A stretch of DNA of 64,000 nt. Origin: Mucilaginibacter tolerans (GTDB lineage Bacteria; Bacteroidota; Bacteroidia; Sphingobacteriales; Sphingobacteriaceae). How positions within the stretch are numbered: position 1 is the stretch's first letter; each line of letters begins with the position of its first letter. Under the pieces are notes generated by a model, which did no database searches, was not told the DNA's origin, and was given only the letters and a program-made list of their open reading frames with translations. Made by a program: the position numbers and the translations under genes. Below, one piece after another: positions 35,609-43,832 of this stretch. The stretch is taken from contig NZ_JAUMKB010000008.1 of NCBI RefSeq assembly GCF_030519375.1, forward strand, positions 1 through 64,000, read 5' to 3'.

Positions 35609-37720
35609 TTACTTCAAAAGATGATAAGTAATGAAACTTACGATGTAAGCCAAGCCGGTCATATAAACGAACTGCGATGCCGGCCATCGCCAGTTTTTGG
35701 TTTCGCGGTATACTACGGCCATGGTGCTGGCGCATTGCATAGCAAAAGCGTAAAACATCATTAGCGAGAAAGCGACAGCCACGGTAAATACGGGTTGCCC
35801 ATCAGGGGTCTTGGCAGTGTGCATTTTTTGCTGAACCGACTCTATCTTTTCTGCATCGCCATCTACACTATAAATGGTAGCCATGGTACCCACGAATACT
35901 TCACGGGCTGCAAAGGAAGTAATGAGCGCAATGCCTATCTTCCAATCGAAGCCAAGCGGCCTGATCACTGGTTCGATCGCATGACCTAACATGCCTGCGT
36001 ATGAGTTTTCCAGCTTTTCTGAAGCAACTGCATGATGCAGATCATCGGCGTTCATGTGCTGTGCATACTGTGGTTGCTTGTATTTCTGCTCTATCCTCTC
36101 AAAACGATCGCCTGGTCCGTAGGAAGCCAACACGAAAAGGATGACTGAAACTGCGACAATCACCTTGCCAGCCTGTAAAACGAAGGCCTTGGCGCGATTG
36201 TACATATCATGGCCAACGTTCTTCCAGCGTGGCATACGATATACGGGCAATTCCATAATGAAATAACCTCGTTCACGTGACTTTAGTAAGAATTTCATTA
36301 CAAATGCCACTGTAATGGCCGATACCAGGCTGAACAGGTACATGCCGGTCAATACCAACCCCTGAAGGTTAAATACCCACCATATATTACGATTAGGAAC
36401 AACCAAAGCAATTAAGAGTGTATAAATTGGTAAGCGTGCTGAACAGGTCACCAGTGGCGTCACCATGATGGTAATCATACGGTCTTTCCAGTTCTCGATA
36501 GTACGGGTGCTCATGATTGATGGTACCGCACATGCAAAACCACCGATTAGAGGCACTACCGATTTACCATTCAGTCCTACTTTCCGCATCAGTCGGTCCA
36601 TCATAAAGGTAACACGCGACATATAGCCGGTGTCTTCCAGTATGGATATGAATCCGAAAAGTATAGCGATTTGAGGTATAAAAACCATCACGCCGCTTAA
36701 ACCGCCTAGTACACCATCAACTACAAGGTTAACTAATGGCCCGGCGGGTAACATATGGTGTAATGATGTCTGAGCCCATACAAAGAAGTCGCCAATTAAC
36801 TCCATCGGGTATGCAGACCAGGCAAAGATTGATTGGAAAATAAACAACAGAATTCCAAAAAAAATAATAAACCCGAAAATCCGATGGGTTAATACTTTAT
36901 CAATTTTATTACTGATATCTTCTTCCTGGGCGGTTTCATTTTTCTTTACTGTATCATACAGCAGATCATTAATAAAATTATAGCGGGCTATAGTCTCAGT
37001 TGCCTGGGCTTTTTGCGAATGGAAGCTGAATTCCTGTTCCAGTGACTCGATGCGGTCACTTTGCTCGGTACTTAAGAATTTAAGCGTTTCGTGCTGGTGC
37101 GCGAGTTGCAGGGCATAATAGGGGTTCTCTACGTCAATTTCTTTGCTGATCTGTGCAATCAGTTGGGGCGCAAGCGACTCAACATCGATTGTATCCTCCT
37201 GCAAGGCTACTTTATTAGCGTAACTAATAGCTGATTTGAGTTGATCGATCCCTTCAATTTTGCGTGCTGATATCGGAACAACCGGCACCCCTAATTTCTG
37301 AGCAAATGCATCTACATCGATAGTAATGCCCGACTTTTTAGCCAGGTCCATCATGTTTAATGCAACTATAACCGGAAGCTTAAGATCGGCAACCTGTGTG
37401 TAGAGTAATAAATTTCTTTTGAGGTTGGAGGCATCGAGAATAACAACAACCAGATCGGGGCGTAACGGGTTGGCCTTGTCAGCTAAAACAGAAAATACGA
37501 TGGACTCGTCCCTGCTTTTAGGATAAAGACTATAAGTGCCCGGGAGATCGATGATTTCAGCACGACGGCCATCGGGCAGATCGCAAAAGCCCGTCTTTTT
37601 ATCAACAGTTACGCCCGGAAAGTTCCCGATTTTTTGATTGAGCCCGGTTAAAACATTAAAGAGCGTCGATTTACCGGTATTTGGATTTCCTACAAGCGCT
37701 ACTTTCAGATCAGCATCCAC
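35609..37720 (-). CDS. feoB: Ferrous iron transport protein B
   Basis: A 703-residue FeoB, the Fe(II) importer of the inner membrane. The N-terminal G domain shows G1 GNPNTGKSTLFN, G3 DLPGTYSL, G4 ALNMMDLAKK and G5 SARK. A linker leads to the membrane part with two Gate motifs, including GGFACAVPSIMSTRTI and VTCSARLPIYTLLI, which carry the conserved Cys residues. The C-terminal part includes TSFAAREVFVGTMATIY. It lies 10 nt after feoA. The start codon is GTG at 37720 (VDADLKVALVGNPN); no ATG in frame fits the G1 motif. Confidence 0.97.
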   Translation of the reverse strand: MDADLKVALVGNPNTGKSTLFNVLTGLNQKIGNFPGVTVDKKTGFCDLPDGRRAEIIDLPGTYSLYPKSRDESIVFSVLADKANPLRPDLVVVILDASNLKRNLLLYTQVADLKLPVIVALNMMDLAKKSGITIDVDAFAQKLGVPVVPISARKIEGIDQLKSAISYANKVALQEDTIDVESLAPQLIAQISKEIDVENPYYALQLAHQHETLKFLSTEQSDRIESLEQEFSFHSQKAQATETIARYNFINDLLYDTVKKNETAQEEDISNKIDKVLTHRIFGFIIFFGILLFIFQSIFAWSAYPMELIGDFFVWAQTSLHHMLPAGPLVNLVVDGVLGGLSGVMVFIPQIAILFGFISILEDTGYMSRVTFMMDRLMRKVGLNGKSVVPLIGGFACAVPSIMSTRTIENWKDRMITIMVTPLVTCSARLPIYTLLIALVVPNRNIWWVFNLQGLVLTGMYLFSLVSAITVAFVMKFLLKSRERGYFIMELPVYRMPRWKNVGHDMYNRAKAFVLQAGKVIVAVSVILFVLASYGPGDRFERIEQKYKQPQYAQHMNADDLHHAVASEKLENSYAGMLGHAIEPVIRPLGFDWKIGIALITSFAAREVFVGTMATIYSVDGDAEKIESVQQKMHTAKTPDGQPVFTVAVAFSLMMFYAFAMQCASTMAVVYRETKNWRWPASQFVYMTGLAYIVSFITYHLLK

Positions 37721-37730
37721 TTGTTAAAAA

Positions 37731-37946
37731 TTACTGCAGGATAATAGTTGAAGCTTCTTTTCTGCGCAAACTTAATTGATAACCAGAGACATGAATAGCA
37801 ATTGGGTCGCCAAGAGGGGCAATGCGCGAAACCGTGATCTGTTCGCCTGGTAAGCATCCCATTTCCATCAACTTCACCGACATTTCAAGATCGGTAAACT
37901 CCTTAACAATTCCTGTTTCTCCTACTTCAAGTTGTGAAAGCCTCAT
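37731..37946 (-). CDS. feoA: Ferrous iron transport protein A
   Basis: A 71-residue SH3-like FeoA that supports FeoB. Pattern: MRLSQLEVGETGIVKEF, LMEMGCLPGEQITVSRIAPL, GDPIAIHVSGYQLSLRRKEA. The start is the ATG at 37946; an upstream TTG in frame lies within the promoter box and is discarded. First gene of feoAB, behind a well-formed promoter with an inverted repeat. Confidence 0.95.
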   Translation of the reverse strand: MRLSQLEVGETGIVKEFTDLEMSVKLMEMGCLPGEQITVSRIAPLGDPIAIHVSGYQLSLRRKEASTIILQ

Positions 37947-37967
37947 GTTCTTTATACTTAAACTGAA

Positions 37968-38004
37968 CAAATGTAGACCTTATTTAAATTAAATCCAAAT
38001 AAGG
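37968..38004 (-). promoter_or_regulatory. feoAB promoter with operator-like inverted repeat
   Basis: On the minus strand, the -33 element TTTG (37996-37999) and the -7 box TACATTTG (37968-37975) are separated by 20 nt, a good Bacteroidota promoter. Overlapping it is a perfect inverted repeat, CCTTATTT (37978-37985) and AAATAAGG (37997-38004), with an 11-nt spacer. A protein bound there would cover the -33 element. An iron-responsive repressor is the obvious candidate, but the repeat does not match the classical Fur or DtxR boxes I know. Confidence 0.65.
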
Positions 38005-38053
38005 ACTAGTGATTTATGTCACAATTTTGCATGATTATTGTCATTAATTGTAC

Positions 38054-38188
38054 TTAGGCGGCATTTTCAATTTGTTTCGCGCGGCTGATTTGGCCGAAAT
38101 GAGGGCATCCGCAGTCTTTTTTAAAGATGCCGCATGATGAAAGGCTTACTACTGCGACCAGAAAAATCAAATATTTAACTCTTTTCAT
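38054..38188 (-). CDS. Small lipoprotein translationally coupled to vanZ
   Basis: A 44-residue lipoprotein too short for most gene callers. Sequence begins MKRVKYLIFLVAVVSLSSCG; the lipobox LSSC gives lipidation at Cys19, leaving a mature peptide of 26 residues with a CGC motif (KKDCGCPHFG). Its ATG overlaps the TGA stop of the upstream vanZ-like gene as ATGA, the standard arrangement for translational coupling. Third gene of gcvH-vanZ-lipoprotein. Function unknown. A shared envelope role with the VanZ-like membrane protein is inference. Confidence 0.75.
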   Translation of the reverse strand: MKRVKYLIFLVAVVSLSSCGIFKKDCGCPHFGQISRAKQIENAA

Positions 38189-38574
38189 AATTTCTTTGCC
38201 CTGTCAATTATCATCACCCCTAAAATTCCCATACAGGCGCCTGCAGCATCGGCAAAAAGATCGGGCCATTCGCCGCTTCGCCAGGTAAAGAAGGTCAATT
38301 GTAATAACTCAATTAAACCGCCAAATAGTATGGAAATAAAAGTAACTATTGCTGCTGTTTTATACGATACAAGCCGGTTATTTTGTTGCCTGATAATACC
38401 ATTGCACCAAAAAACCACCAACAGAAAAAAGAAACCGCTATGCACCAGTTTATCAAACCCGGGAAAGAACAAAGGCCCATGCGCAATATTGTCTCCAATC
38501 TTGATGGAGCACATAATGAAAATAAATAAGGCCCACAAAACAGTGGGCCTCTGATATTTTGAGAGTTTCATCAT
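38185..38574 (-). CDS. VanZ family membrane protein
   Basis: A 129-residue integral membrane protein of the VanZ family (the founder gives low-level teicoplanin resistance by an unknown mechanism). Four hydrophobic segments: PTVLWALFIFIMCSIKIGD, LVHSGFFFLLVVFWCNGII, AAIVTFISILFGGLIELLQ and DAAGACMGILGVMIID. GLIELLQ followed by WPDLFADAAGACMG is the family signature. Starts 5 nt after gcvH. A terminator-like hairpin lies in its first 20 codons. Its stop overlaps the next start. Confidence 0.88.
   Translation of the reverse strand: MMKLSKYQRPTVLWALFIFIMCSIKIGDNIAHGPLFFPGFDKLVHSGFFFLLVVFWCNGIIRQQNNRLVSYKTAAIVTFISILFGGLIELLQLTFFTWRSGEWPDLFADAAGACMGILGVMIIDRAKKL
38519..38550 (-). terminator. Terminator-like hairpin inside the 5' end of vanZ
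   Basis: AGGCCCAC and GTGGGCCT form a perfect 8-bp stem (38529-38536 with 38543-38550) around a 6-nt loop. On the minus strand it runs into TTATTTATTTTC. It begins about 30 nt after the gcvH stop and lies inside the vanZ coding sequence, so it could end most gcvH transcripts and lower vanZ expression. Confidence 0.5.
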
Positions 38575-38579
38575 TCAAA

Positions 38580-38960
38580 TCAGGCGCCTACTAAAGCTTT
38601 GTAAGCATCAGCTGAAAGCAGTCCGTCAATTTCAGAAGCATCTTTAATGCTGATCTTTACCATCCAGCCTTCGCCATATGGATCAGAATTTACCAGTTCA
38701 GGCTGGTTATCGAGCGCAGGGTTGGTGCCCTCTACAGTACCGGTAAGTGGCATAAACAGATCAGATACTGTTTTTACCGCTTCAACAGTCCCGAAAACAT
38801 CTTCCTTGTTTACTTCTTTTCCTTTTGTTGGGATATCGACATACACGATATCACCCAATTCACCCTGGGCAAACTCAGTGATACCTATGTAGGCTTCGCT
38901 GCCTTCAACTCTTACCCATTCGTGGTCTTTGGTGTATTTTAATTCAGCCGGGAAATTCAT
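38580..38960 (-). CDS. gcvH: Glycine cleavage system H protein
   Basis: A 126-residue lipoyl carrier of the glycine cleavage system, which shuttles the aminomethyl group from P to T protein. [20 protein letters not shown], then [17 protein letters not shown], and the lipoylation site [12 protein letters not shown] (Lys63) are standard, as is [20 protein letters not shown]. Length equals known H proteins. First gene of a three-gene unit with vanZ and the small lipoprotein; gcvP and gcvT are not in the window. Confidence 0.97.
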   Translation of the reverse strand: MNFPAELKYTKDHEWVRVEGSEAYIGITEFAQGELGDIVYVDIPTKGKEVNKEDVFGTVEAVKTVSDLFMPLTGTVEGTNPALDNQPELVNSDPYGEGWMVKISIKDASEIDGLLSADAYKALVGA

Positions 38961-38982
38961 ATTGATCTGTTTTTTTGTGGCT

Positions 38983-38990
38983 CAAAAATA
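38983..38990 (-). promoter_or_regulatory. -7 promoter box for gcvH
   Basis: TATTTTTG on the minus strand, 22 nt before the gcvH ATG, matches TAnnTTTG. No exact TTTG is seen at the -33 distance. Confidence 0.5.
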
Positions 38991-39077
38991 AAAAAACTTT
39001 TAGATAACCAGACTTAAATCTATTTATATCAAACACTTGAAAAACCTATTGCGATACGCTCACGTTAAAGGTTGAAA

Positions 39078-39740
39078 ATGATGAATGTCAGAGGAAAAAA
39101 GAGATTACCGACAGTTATAGTAATTGTATTTGCTATGACGGGTTTGTATGCCTGTAAAAGCAGCAGTGAAAAAGATAAAGTAGCAACTGATACCTTCCTC
39201 AATGATGTAAAGGACACCGCATCAACTGTGAGTGCTGCTAATCATCCGCCGCCCCAACCAGCGGAAGGGGAACAGAATGTTCACCCCGTGATATTAACCG
39301 CAACGGTAAGCGTCAAAGACGTTGAATTTGCTTCAGCTATTACCAATAATGCTTTGAACAAAGTGAATACAGGGAAAATGGCCTTGGAAAAATCTACCAA
39401 CAAACGCGTAAAAGATTTTGCATCGATGCTGGTAAACGATCATACAAAATTGGCCGATGAGTTGAACCGGATTGCAAAAGACAAAAAGATAACCCTTCCT
39501 GCGTTATCTGGAATGGCGGAGATGCGCCAGGCCGATCGTTTGGCAATCAAGCAAGGCAGCGATTTTGATAAAGCTTATATGGATGCCATGATATTGGACG
39601 AGAAAAGGGCATTTGATATTTGTGAAAATGGATCAAAAACCTGCAAGGATAGGTTATTAAAAGCATTCGCCGCCAAATCAATACCCGTCTTGAAAATGCA
39701 CCTCGACTCAGCACAGACTGTTCGCAGTAGCTTGCAATAA
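39078..39740 (+). CDS. DUF4142 lipoprotein
   Basis: A 220-residue lipoprotein. The N-terminus carries a basic stretch, a hydrophobic core and a lipobox LYAC (Cys26). After a Pro/Glu-rich linker (about 55-80) comes a helical DUF4142 domain of ferritin-like type: KDVEFASAITNNALNKVNTG, VKDFASMLVNDHTKLADEL and FDKAYMDAMILDEKRAFDIC. Domain role unknown; such proteins are common surface or periplasmic proteins in Bacteroidota. ATG codons at 39078 and 39081 are both possible, and a TTG lies at 39072. Confidence 0.85.
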   Translation: MMNVRGKKRLPTVIVIVFAMTGLYACKSSSEKDKVATDTFLNDVKDTASTVSAANHPPPQPAEGEQNVHPVILTATVSVKDVEFASAITNNALNKVNTGKMALEKSTNKRVKDFASMLVNDHTKLADELNRIAKDKKITLPALSGMAEMRQADRLAIKQGSDFDKAYMDAMILDEKRAFDICENGSKTCKDRLLKAFAAKSIPVLKMHLDSAQTVRSSLQ

Positions 39741-39849
39741 AATAAAGTCCGTTTTTGGAGATAGGATCGGCAGACGTTTAGCCCTTTTTGCTTTGGTATG
39801 ACAATGTTTTGAAAGTAAAATTTCTAAATTGGTTTTTCATCTCATCGCT

Positions 39850-40287
39850 ATGCTTTTCGATCCTCAAAACCCTATCAATCAACTTTGTGCCCAAGGAATG
39901 CAATTGGAAGGTGAGGCCAAACACGAACAAGCATCCAAACTATTCCTGCAGGCGTGGGACCAGGCAACAAATACAACCGAAAAATTTATAGCTGCGCATT
40001 ATGTAGCACGGCATCGAACTAACGTTGCTGATAAACTAAAATGGGATGAAACCGCGCTAAGCCTAGCGCTCGAATTGGATAATCCGGAGGTTAACGTTGC
40101 ACGGCCTTCGCTTTATCTAAACGTTGCGAAATGTTATGAGGATTTGAAGAATTTTGATAAAGCTGCTGAGAATTATCAGTCCGCGTTTGAGTGTACTAAG
40201 TTTCTGCCGGAAGATGGTTATGGCAACATGATCCGGTCGGGCATCAAAAGCGGAATGGAGCGTGCTCGCTCATCCAGAGAAGATTGA
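39850..40287 (+). CDS. TPR-like helical repeat protein
   Basis: A 145-residue soluble protein. The pattern LFDPQNPINQLCAQGMQLEG, QASKLFLQAWDQATN and LYLNVAKCYEDLKNFDKAAENYQSA is that of tetratricopeptide-like helical pairs. Close relatives are sometimes labelled rRNA adenine methyltransferase, but no SAM-binding motif is visible and I do not support that name. The start is the ATG at 39850. Likely a protein-binding helper; partner unknown. Confidence 0.7.
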   Translation: MLFDPQNPINQLCAQGMQLEGEAKHEQASKLFLQAWDQATNTTEKFIAAHYVARHRTNVADKLKWDETALSLALELDNPEVNVARPSLYLNVAKCYEDLKNFDKAAENYQSAFECTKFLPEDGYGNMIRSGIKSGMERARSSRED

Positions 40288-40352
40288 CTAAGCCTTTTTT
40301 GTATAAAGCCCGATAAAACAATACTTTTAGGTTTTAGAACAAGAGCCACCCG

Positions 40353-42776
40353 ATGAAAAAACTTTTCCTGTCGCTATTTCTTCTTATCAGTCTTTTTCAA
40401 ATTGCCGACGCCCAGAAAACGGAGGATTTCGAGTCAAAAACCAAAGGGCTAAAAAAATATTCCGGGTATTTTAATTTTTACTGGAATGACAAGACCGGGC
40501 AGATATTTTTAGAAATAGATCGTTTTAATGACGAGTTTTTGTATGTAAGCTCCTTGCCTGCTGGTGTCGGTTCAAATGATTTGGGAATGGATCGCGGGCA
40601 AATCGGCGAAAGCCGCATTGTAAAATTCATCAGGGTAGGCAATAAGGTGTTGCTTGTACAGCCTAATTATAGTTACCGGGCAGTAAGCAATAATGCAGAC
40701 GAACGCAAATCGGTAGAGGAGGCATTCGCGCAATCTGTTATCTGGGGGTTTACAACTGAAGCGCAGGATGATGACAAGGCGCTGGTCGACTTTACACCTT
40801 TTTTGCTTCGCGATAGCCATAATTTAGCTAAAAAGTTAGGCAACAATAACCAGGGCAGCTACCACGCTGACGATACCCGCTCGGCCGTTTATTTGCCTAA
40901 TACCAAAAGTTTCCCAGATAATACCGAGTTCGAGGCAATCATCACTTTAGCGGGGAGCGGAACCGGCGCGGAGATCAGCTCGGTAACGCCTAATCCTGAT
41001 TATGTGACGGTGAGGATGCACCAGTCGTTCATCCGCCTTCCTGACAATAAATATAAGCCGCGCAAATTCGACCCGCGCTGTGGGTTATACGATGTGGAGT
41101 ATATGGATTTTGCAACACCCATCGATCAACCCATCATGAAACGGCTGTTGACCAGACACCGGCTTGAAAAGAAAGACCCTTTGGCAGCAGTGAGCGAACC
41201 TGTAAAACCGATCATTTATTATATTGACCGCGGCGCCCCGGAGCCTGTGCGTAGCGCCCTGATAGAAGGTGCGTCATGGTGGAACCAGGCATTTGAAGCA
41301 GCTGGGTACAAAGATGCTTTCCAGGTGAGGCTATTACCAGAAGATGCGGATCCGATGGATATACGTTACAATGTGATCCAATGGATACACCGGTCGACCA
41401 GGGGTTGGTCATACGGTGAGTCGATCAATGACCCGCGCACAGGAGAAATTATTAAAGGACAGGTTTCATTAGGCTCCCTGCGTGACCGGCAGGACTTCCT
41501 TATCGCCGAAGGCCTTCTTCAGCCTTATGAGGATGGGAAACCGACAAGTGATAAAATGCTGAAACTGGCATTAGCGCGTTTACGCCAATTGGCGGCGCAT
41601 GAGGTAGGCCATACGCTGGGCTTTCAGCACAATTTTGCATCCAGTGTGCATAATAGGGCATCGGTAATGGATTACCCTCCGCCGGTATTTACTTTGGGAG
41701 CAGATGGAAACATTGATCTCAGCAATGCCTACAGCACGGGTATCGGTGCATGGGACAAACGAACCGTATTGTATGGTTACCAGGATTTCCCTGCCGGGAC
41801 CGACGAAGATAAAGCGTTAAAAGACATTATGACCGAGACGATTAAAGAAGGGTTTTCGTATATCTCTGACGAGGATGCGCGCCCTTCAGGTGGTGCTCAT
41901 CCGCAGGCGCATCTCTGGGATGCAGGAGCAAACGCCGCTGATGAATTGCACAGGTTAATGACGGTCAGGAAACATGTGATCGATAATTTTTCCGAAAAGG
42001 CTATCCGGCAGGATGCGCCGATGGCAACAATTGAAGAAGTATTGGTGCCGATGTACCTGATGCACCGTTACCAGGTAGAGGCAGCTTCTAAAATGCTCGG
42101 CGGTTTGTACTATACATTCGCGCTAAAAAATGACGGGCAAACGACTACTAAATTTGTTCCTCCTGCCGAGCAATGGAAAGCTTTTGATGCGCTAATGGGT
42201 ACTATCTCGCCGGACGCTTTAGCATTACCGGAAAAACTGATCGAAAAAATACCACCGCGACCAATAGGTTACCCGCGTACTCGCGAAACTTTTAAATCAA
42301 GGACAGGATTAACCTTCGACCCGCTCTCGGCAGCTGAATCCGCAGCAAGTAATACCCTGGCCTTTATGTTGCAGCCGCAAAGGGCAGCACGTTTGGTGGA
42401 ATATCATTCAAGAGACAATTTGCAACCGGGATTAGAAGCCGTCCTGGCTAAACTGATTACAAGAACATGGAGGGCTCCGCAACAAACGGGCTATAAAGGA
42501 GAAGTACAACGATTGGTAAACAATCTCGTCTTGAAACAAATTTTGGAGTTAGCTGCCGATACAAAGGCTCCTGAAAATGTCCGTGGGATTACCCTGCTGC
42601 AAATAAATGAATTAAAAGCATGGATGAATAAAGCTACTCTGACAGCCGGAAATGATCAGAAAGCGAACCTGTTGTTCGGCTTATCACAGATCAAGGAATT
42701 TGAAAACAATCCAGATAAATTTAAACCGGCCGAAACATTAAACATGCCTGATGGTTCGCCAATTGGGATGGAATAA
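40353..42776 (+). CDS. Secreted zinc metalloprotease (DUF5117 type)
   Basis: An 807-residue exported protease. Signal peptide residues 1-20 (ends ADAQ). An N-terminal DUF5118/DUF5117-like part (about 25-400) includes GYFNFYWNDKTGQIFLEIDR and DVEYMDFATPIDQPIMKRL. The metzincin-like active site HEVGHTLGFQHN (His416, Glu417, His420, His426) follows, then ASVMDYPPP as a Met-turn candidate. The C-terminal part is helical. The active-site set is complete. Its stop codon is 16 nt before the next gene start. Confidence 0.92.
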   Translation: MKKLFLSLFLLISLFQIADAQKTEDFESKTKGLKKYSGYFNFYWNDKTGQIFLEIDRFNDEFLYVSSLPAGVGSNDLGMDRGQIGESRIVKFIRVGNKVLLVQPNYSYRAVSNNADERKSVEEAFAQSVIWGFTTEAQDDDKALVDFTPFLLRDSHNLAKKLGNNNQGSYHADDTRSAVYLPNTKSFPDNTEFEAIITLAGSGTGAEISSVTPNPDYVTVRMHQSFIRLPDNKYKPRKFDPRCGLYDVEYMDFATPIDQPIMKRLLTRHRLEKKDPLAAVSEPVKPIIYYIDRGAPEPVRSALIEGASWWNQAFEAAGYKDAFQVRLLPEDADPMDIRYNVIQWIHRSTRGWSYGESINDPRTGEIIKGQVSLGSLRDRQDFLIAEGLLQPYEDGKPTSDKMLKLALARLRQLAAHEVGHTLGFQHNFASSVHNRASVMDYPPPVFTLGADGNIDLSNAYSTGIGAWDKRTVLYGYQDFPAGTDEDKALKDIMTETIKEGFSYISDEDARPSGGAHPQAHLWDAGANAADELHRLMTVRKHVIDNFSEKAIRQDAPMATIEEVLVPMYLMHRYQVEAASKMLGGLYYTFALKNDGQTTTKFVPPAEQWKAFDALMGTISPDALALPEKLIEKIPPRPIGYPRTRETFKSRTGLTFDPLSAAESAASNTLAFMLQPQRAARLVEYHSRDNLQPGLEAVLAKLITRTWRAPQQTGYKGEVQRLVNNLVLKQILELAADTKAPENVRGITLLQINELKAWMNKATLTAGNDQKANLLFGLSQIKEFENNPDKFKPAETLNMPDGSPIGME

Positions 42777-42792
42777 TATTAAAATAGATTCT

Positions 42793-43809
42793 ATGCAATC
42801 GCCTATAAAAACCGGTTTAATGGCTTACGGAATGTCTGGAAGGGTATTCCATGCGCCATTTATTTATGCGCATCAGGGCTTTGAGTTAAGCGCAGTAGTG
42901 GAGCGCCATGAAAAGAAGGCCGCAGAGCGTTATCCCTACATTACCAGTTATAATCAATCCGAGGAGTTACTGAATGATCGGCGGATCGGGCTGATCATAG
43001 TCAATACGCCCAACAATACACATTTCGATCTGGCTAAAAGATCCCTGCGAGCGGGGAAACATGTACTGGTTGAGAAGCCTATTGCAGCTACCGTAACTGA
43101 AGTAAAGGAACTATATGATCTGTCAAGGCAGGTAAACAAGCATTTGATGGTTTACCAGAACCGCCGCTGGGACAGCGACTTCTTATCGGTAAAAGAAGCT
43201 ATTGAAAGCGGCCGGCTGGGGCAATTAATCGAAGTGCATTTCCGTTTCGACAGATATAAGGCAACGCTCAGTCCAAAACAATTCAAGGAGACAAAAAGCA
43301 TGCGTCCGAATGGTTTGGCCTACGACCTTGGGCCGCACCTGATCGACCAGGTGATAAGTTTGTTTGGCAGGCCATTGAAATTTACCAAAACTACGGCCAC
43401 TTATCGCGAAGGTTCACAGGTGGATGATTATTTCCATTTTCATTTATCTTATCCTAATCAGTTGAACGTGTATCTTACATCCGGTCTGCTGATCGCTCAG
43501 CCCACACCTTCCTTCGTTGTTCATGGTACATTGGGTAGCTATATTAAAGACCGGGTGGATGTACAGGAGGCGCAATTGGATAAAGGTATTCCACCAACTG
43601 ATCCTGCTTACGGCATTGAACCAAAAGGCAGCGAGGGTAAACTGGTGACTTTTGACGAGAATAATCAAAAGATTACGGAATTGGTCTCATCCTGCAAAGG
43701 TCAATATTTTCAACTGTTTGAAGCAATTTATCAAACTATCCGGAATGGAGCGCTATATCCAATAACAGAGGAGCATATTGCCTGGCAGATCGAATTGCTG
43801 GAAGCATAA
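42793..43809 (+). CDS. Gfo/Idh/MocA family NAD(P)-dependent oxidoreductase
   Basis: A 338-residue dehydrogenase. The Rossmann domain starts with KTGLMAYGMSGRVFHAPFI (a GYG-type nucleotide loop of this subgroup), followed by IIVNTPNNTHFDLAKRSLRA and GKHVLVEKPIAATVTEVKEL, where EKP holds the family Lys. The C-terminal domain has YDLGPHLIDQVISLFGRP. The substrate is probably a sugar or inositol derivative, but it is not identifiable. The open frame reaches back to 42751, but the ATG at 42793 gives the normal N-terminus. Confidence 0.92.
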   Translation: MQSPIKTGLMAYGMSGRVFHAPFIYAHQGFELSAVVERHEKKAAERYPYITSYNQSEELLNDRRIGLIIVNTPNNTHFDLAKRSLRAGKHVLVEKPIAATVTEVKELYDLSRQVNKHLMVYQNRRWDSDFLSVKEAIESGRLGQLIEVHFRFDRYKATLSPKQFKETKSMRPNGLAYDLGPHLIDQVISLFGRPLKFTKTTATYREGSQVDDYFHFHLSYPNQLNVYLTSGLLIAQPTPSFVVHGTLGSYIKDRVDVQEAQLDKGIPPTDPAYGIEPKGSEGKLVTFDENNQKITELVSSCKGQYFQLFEAIYQTIRNGALYPITEEHIAWQIELLEA

Positions 43810-43832
43810 TATTGCCATTCTGATCAATTACT

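Noticed and set aside
39829..40287. Possible rRNA adenine methyltransferase name for the TPR-like protein
   Set aside because: No SAM-binding or catalytic motif is visible. The sequence is helical-repeat-like.
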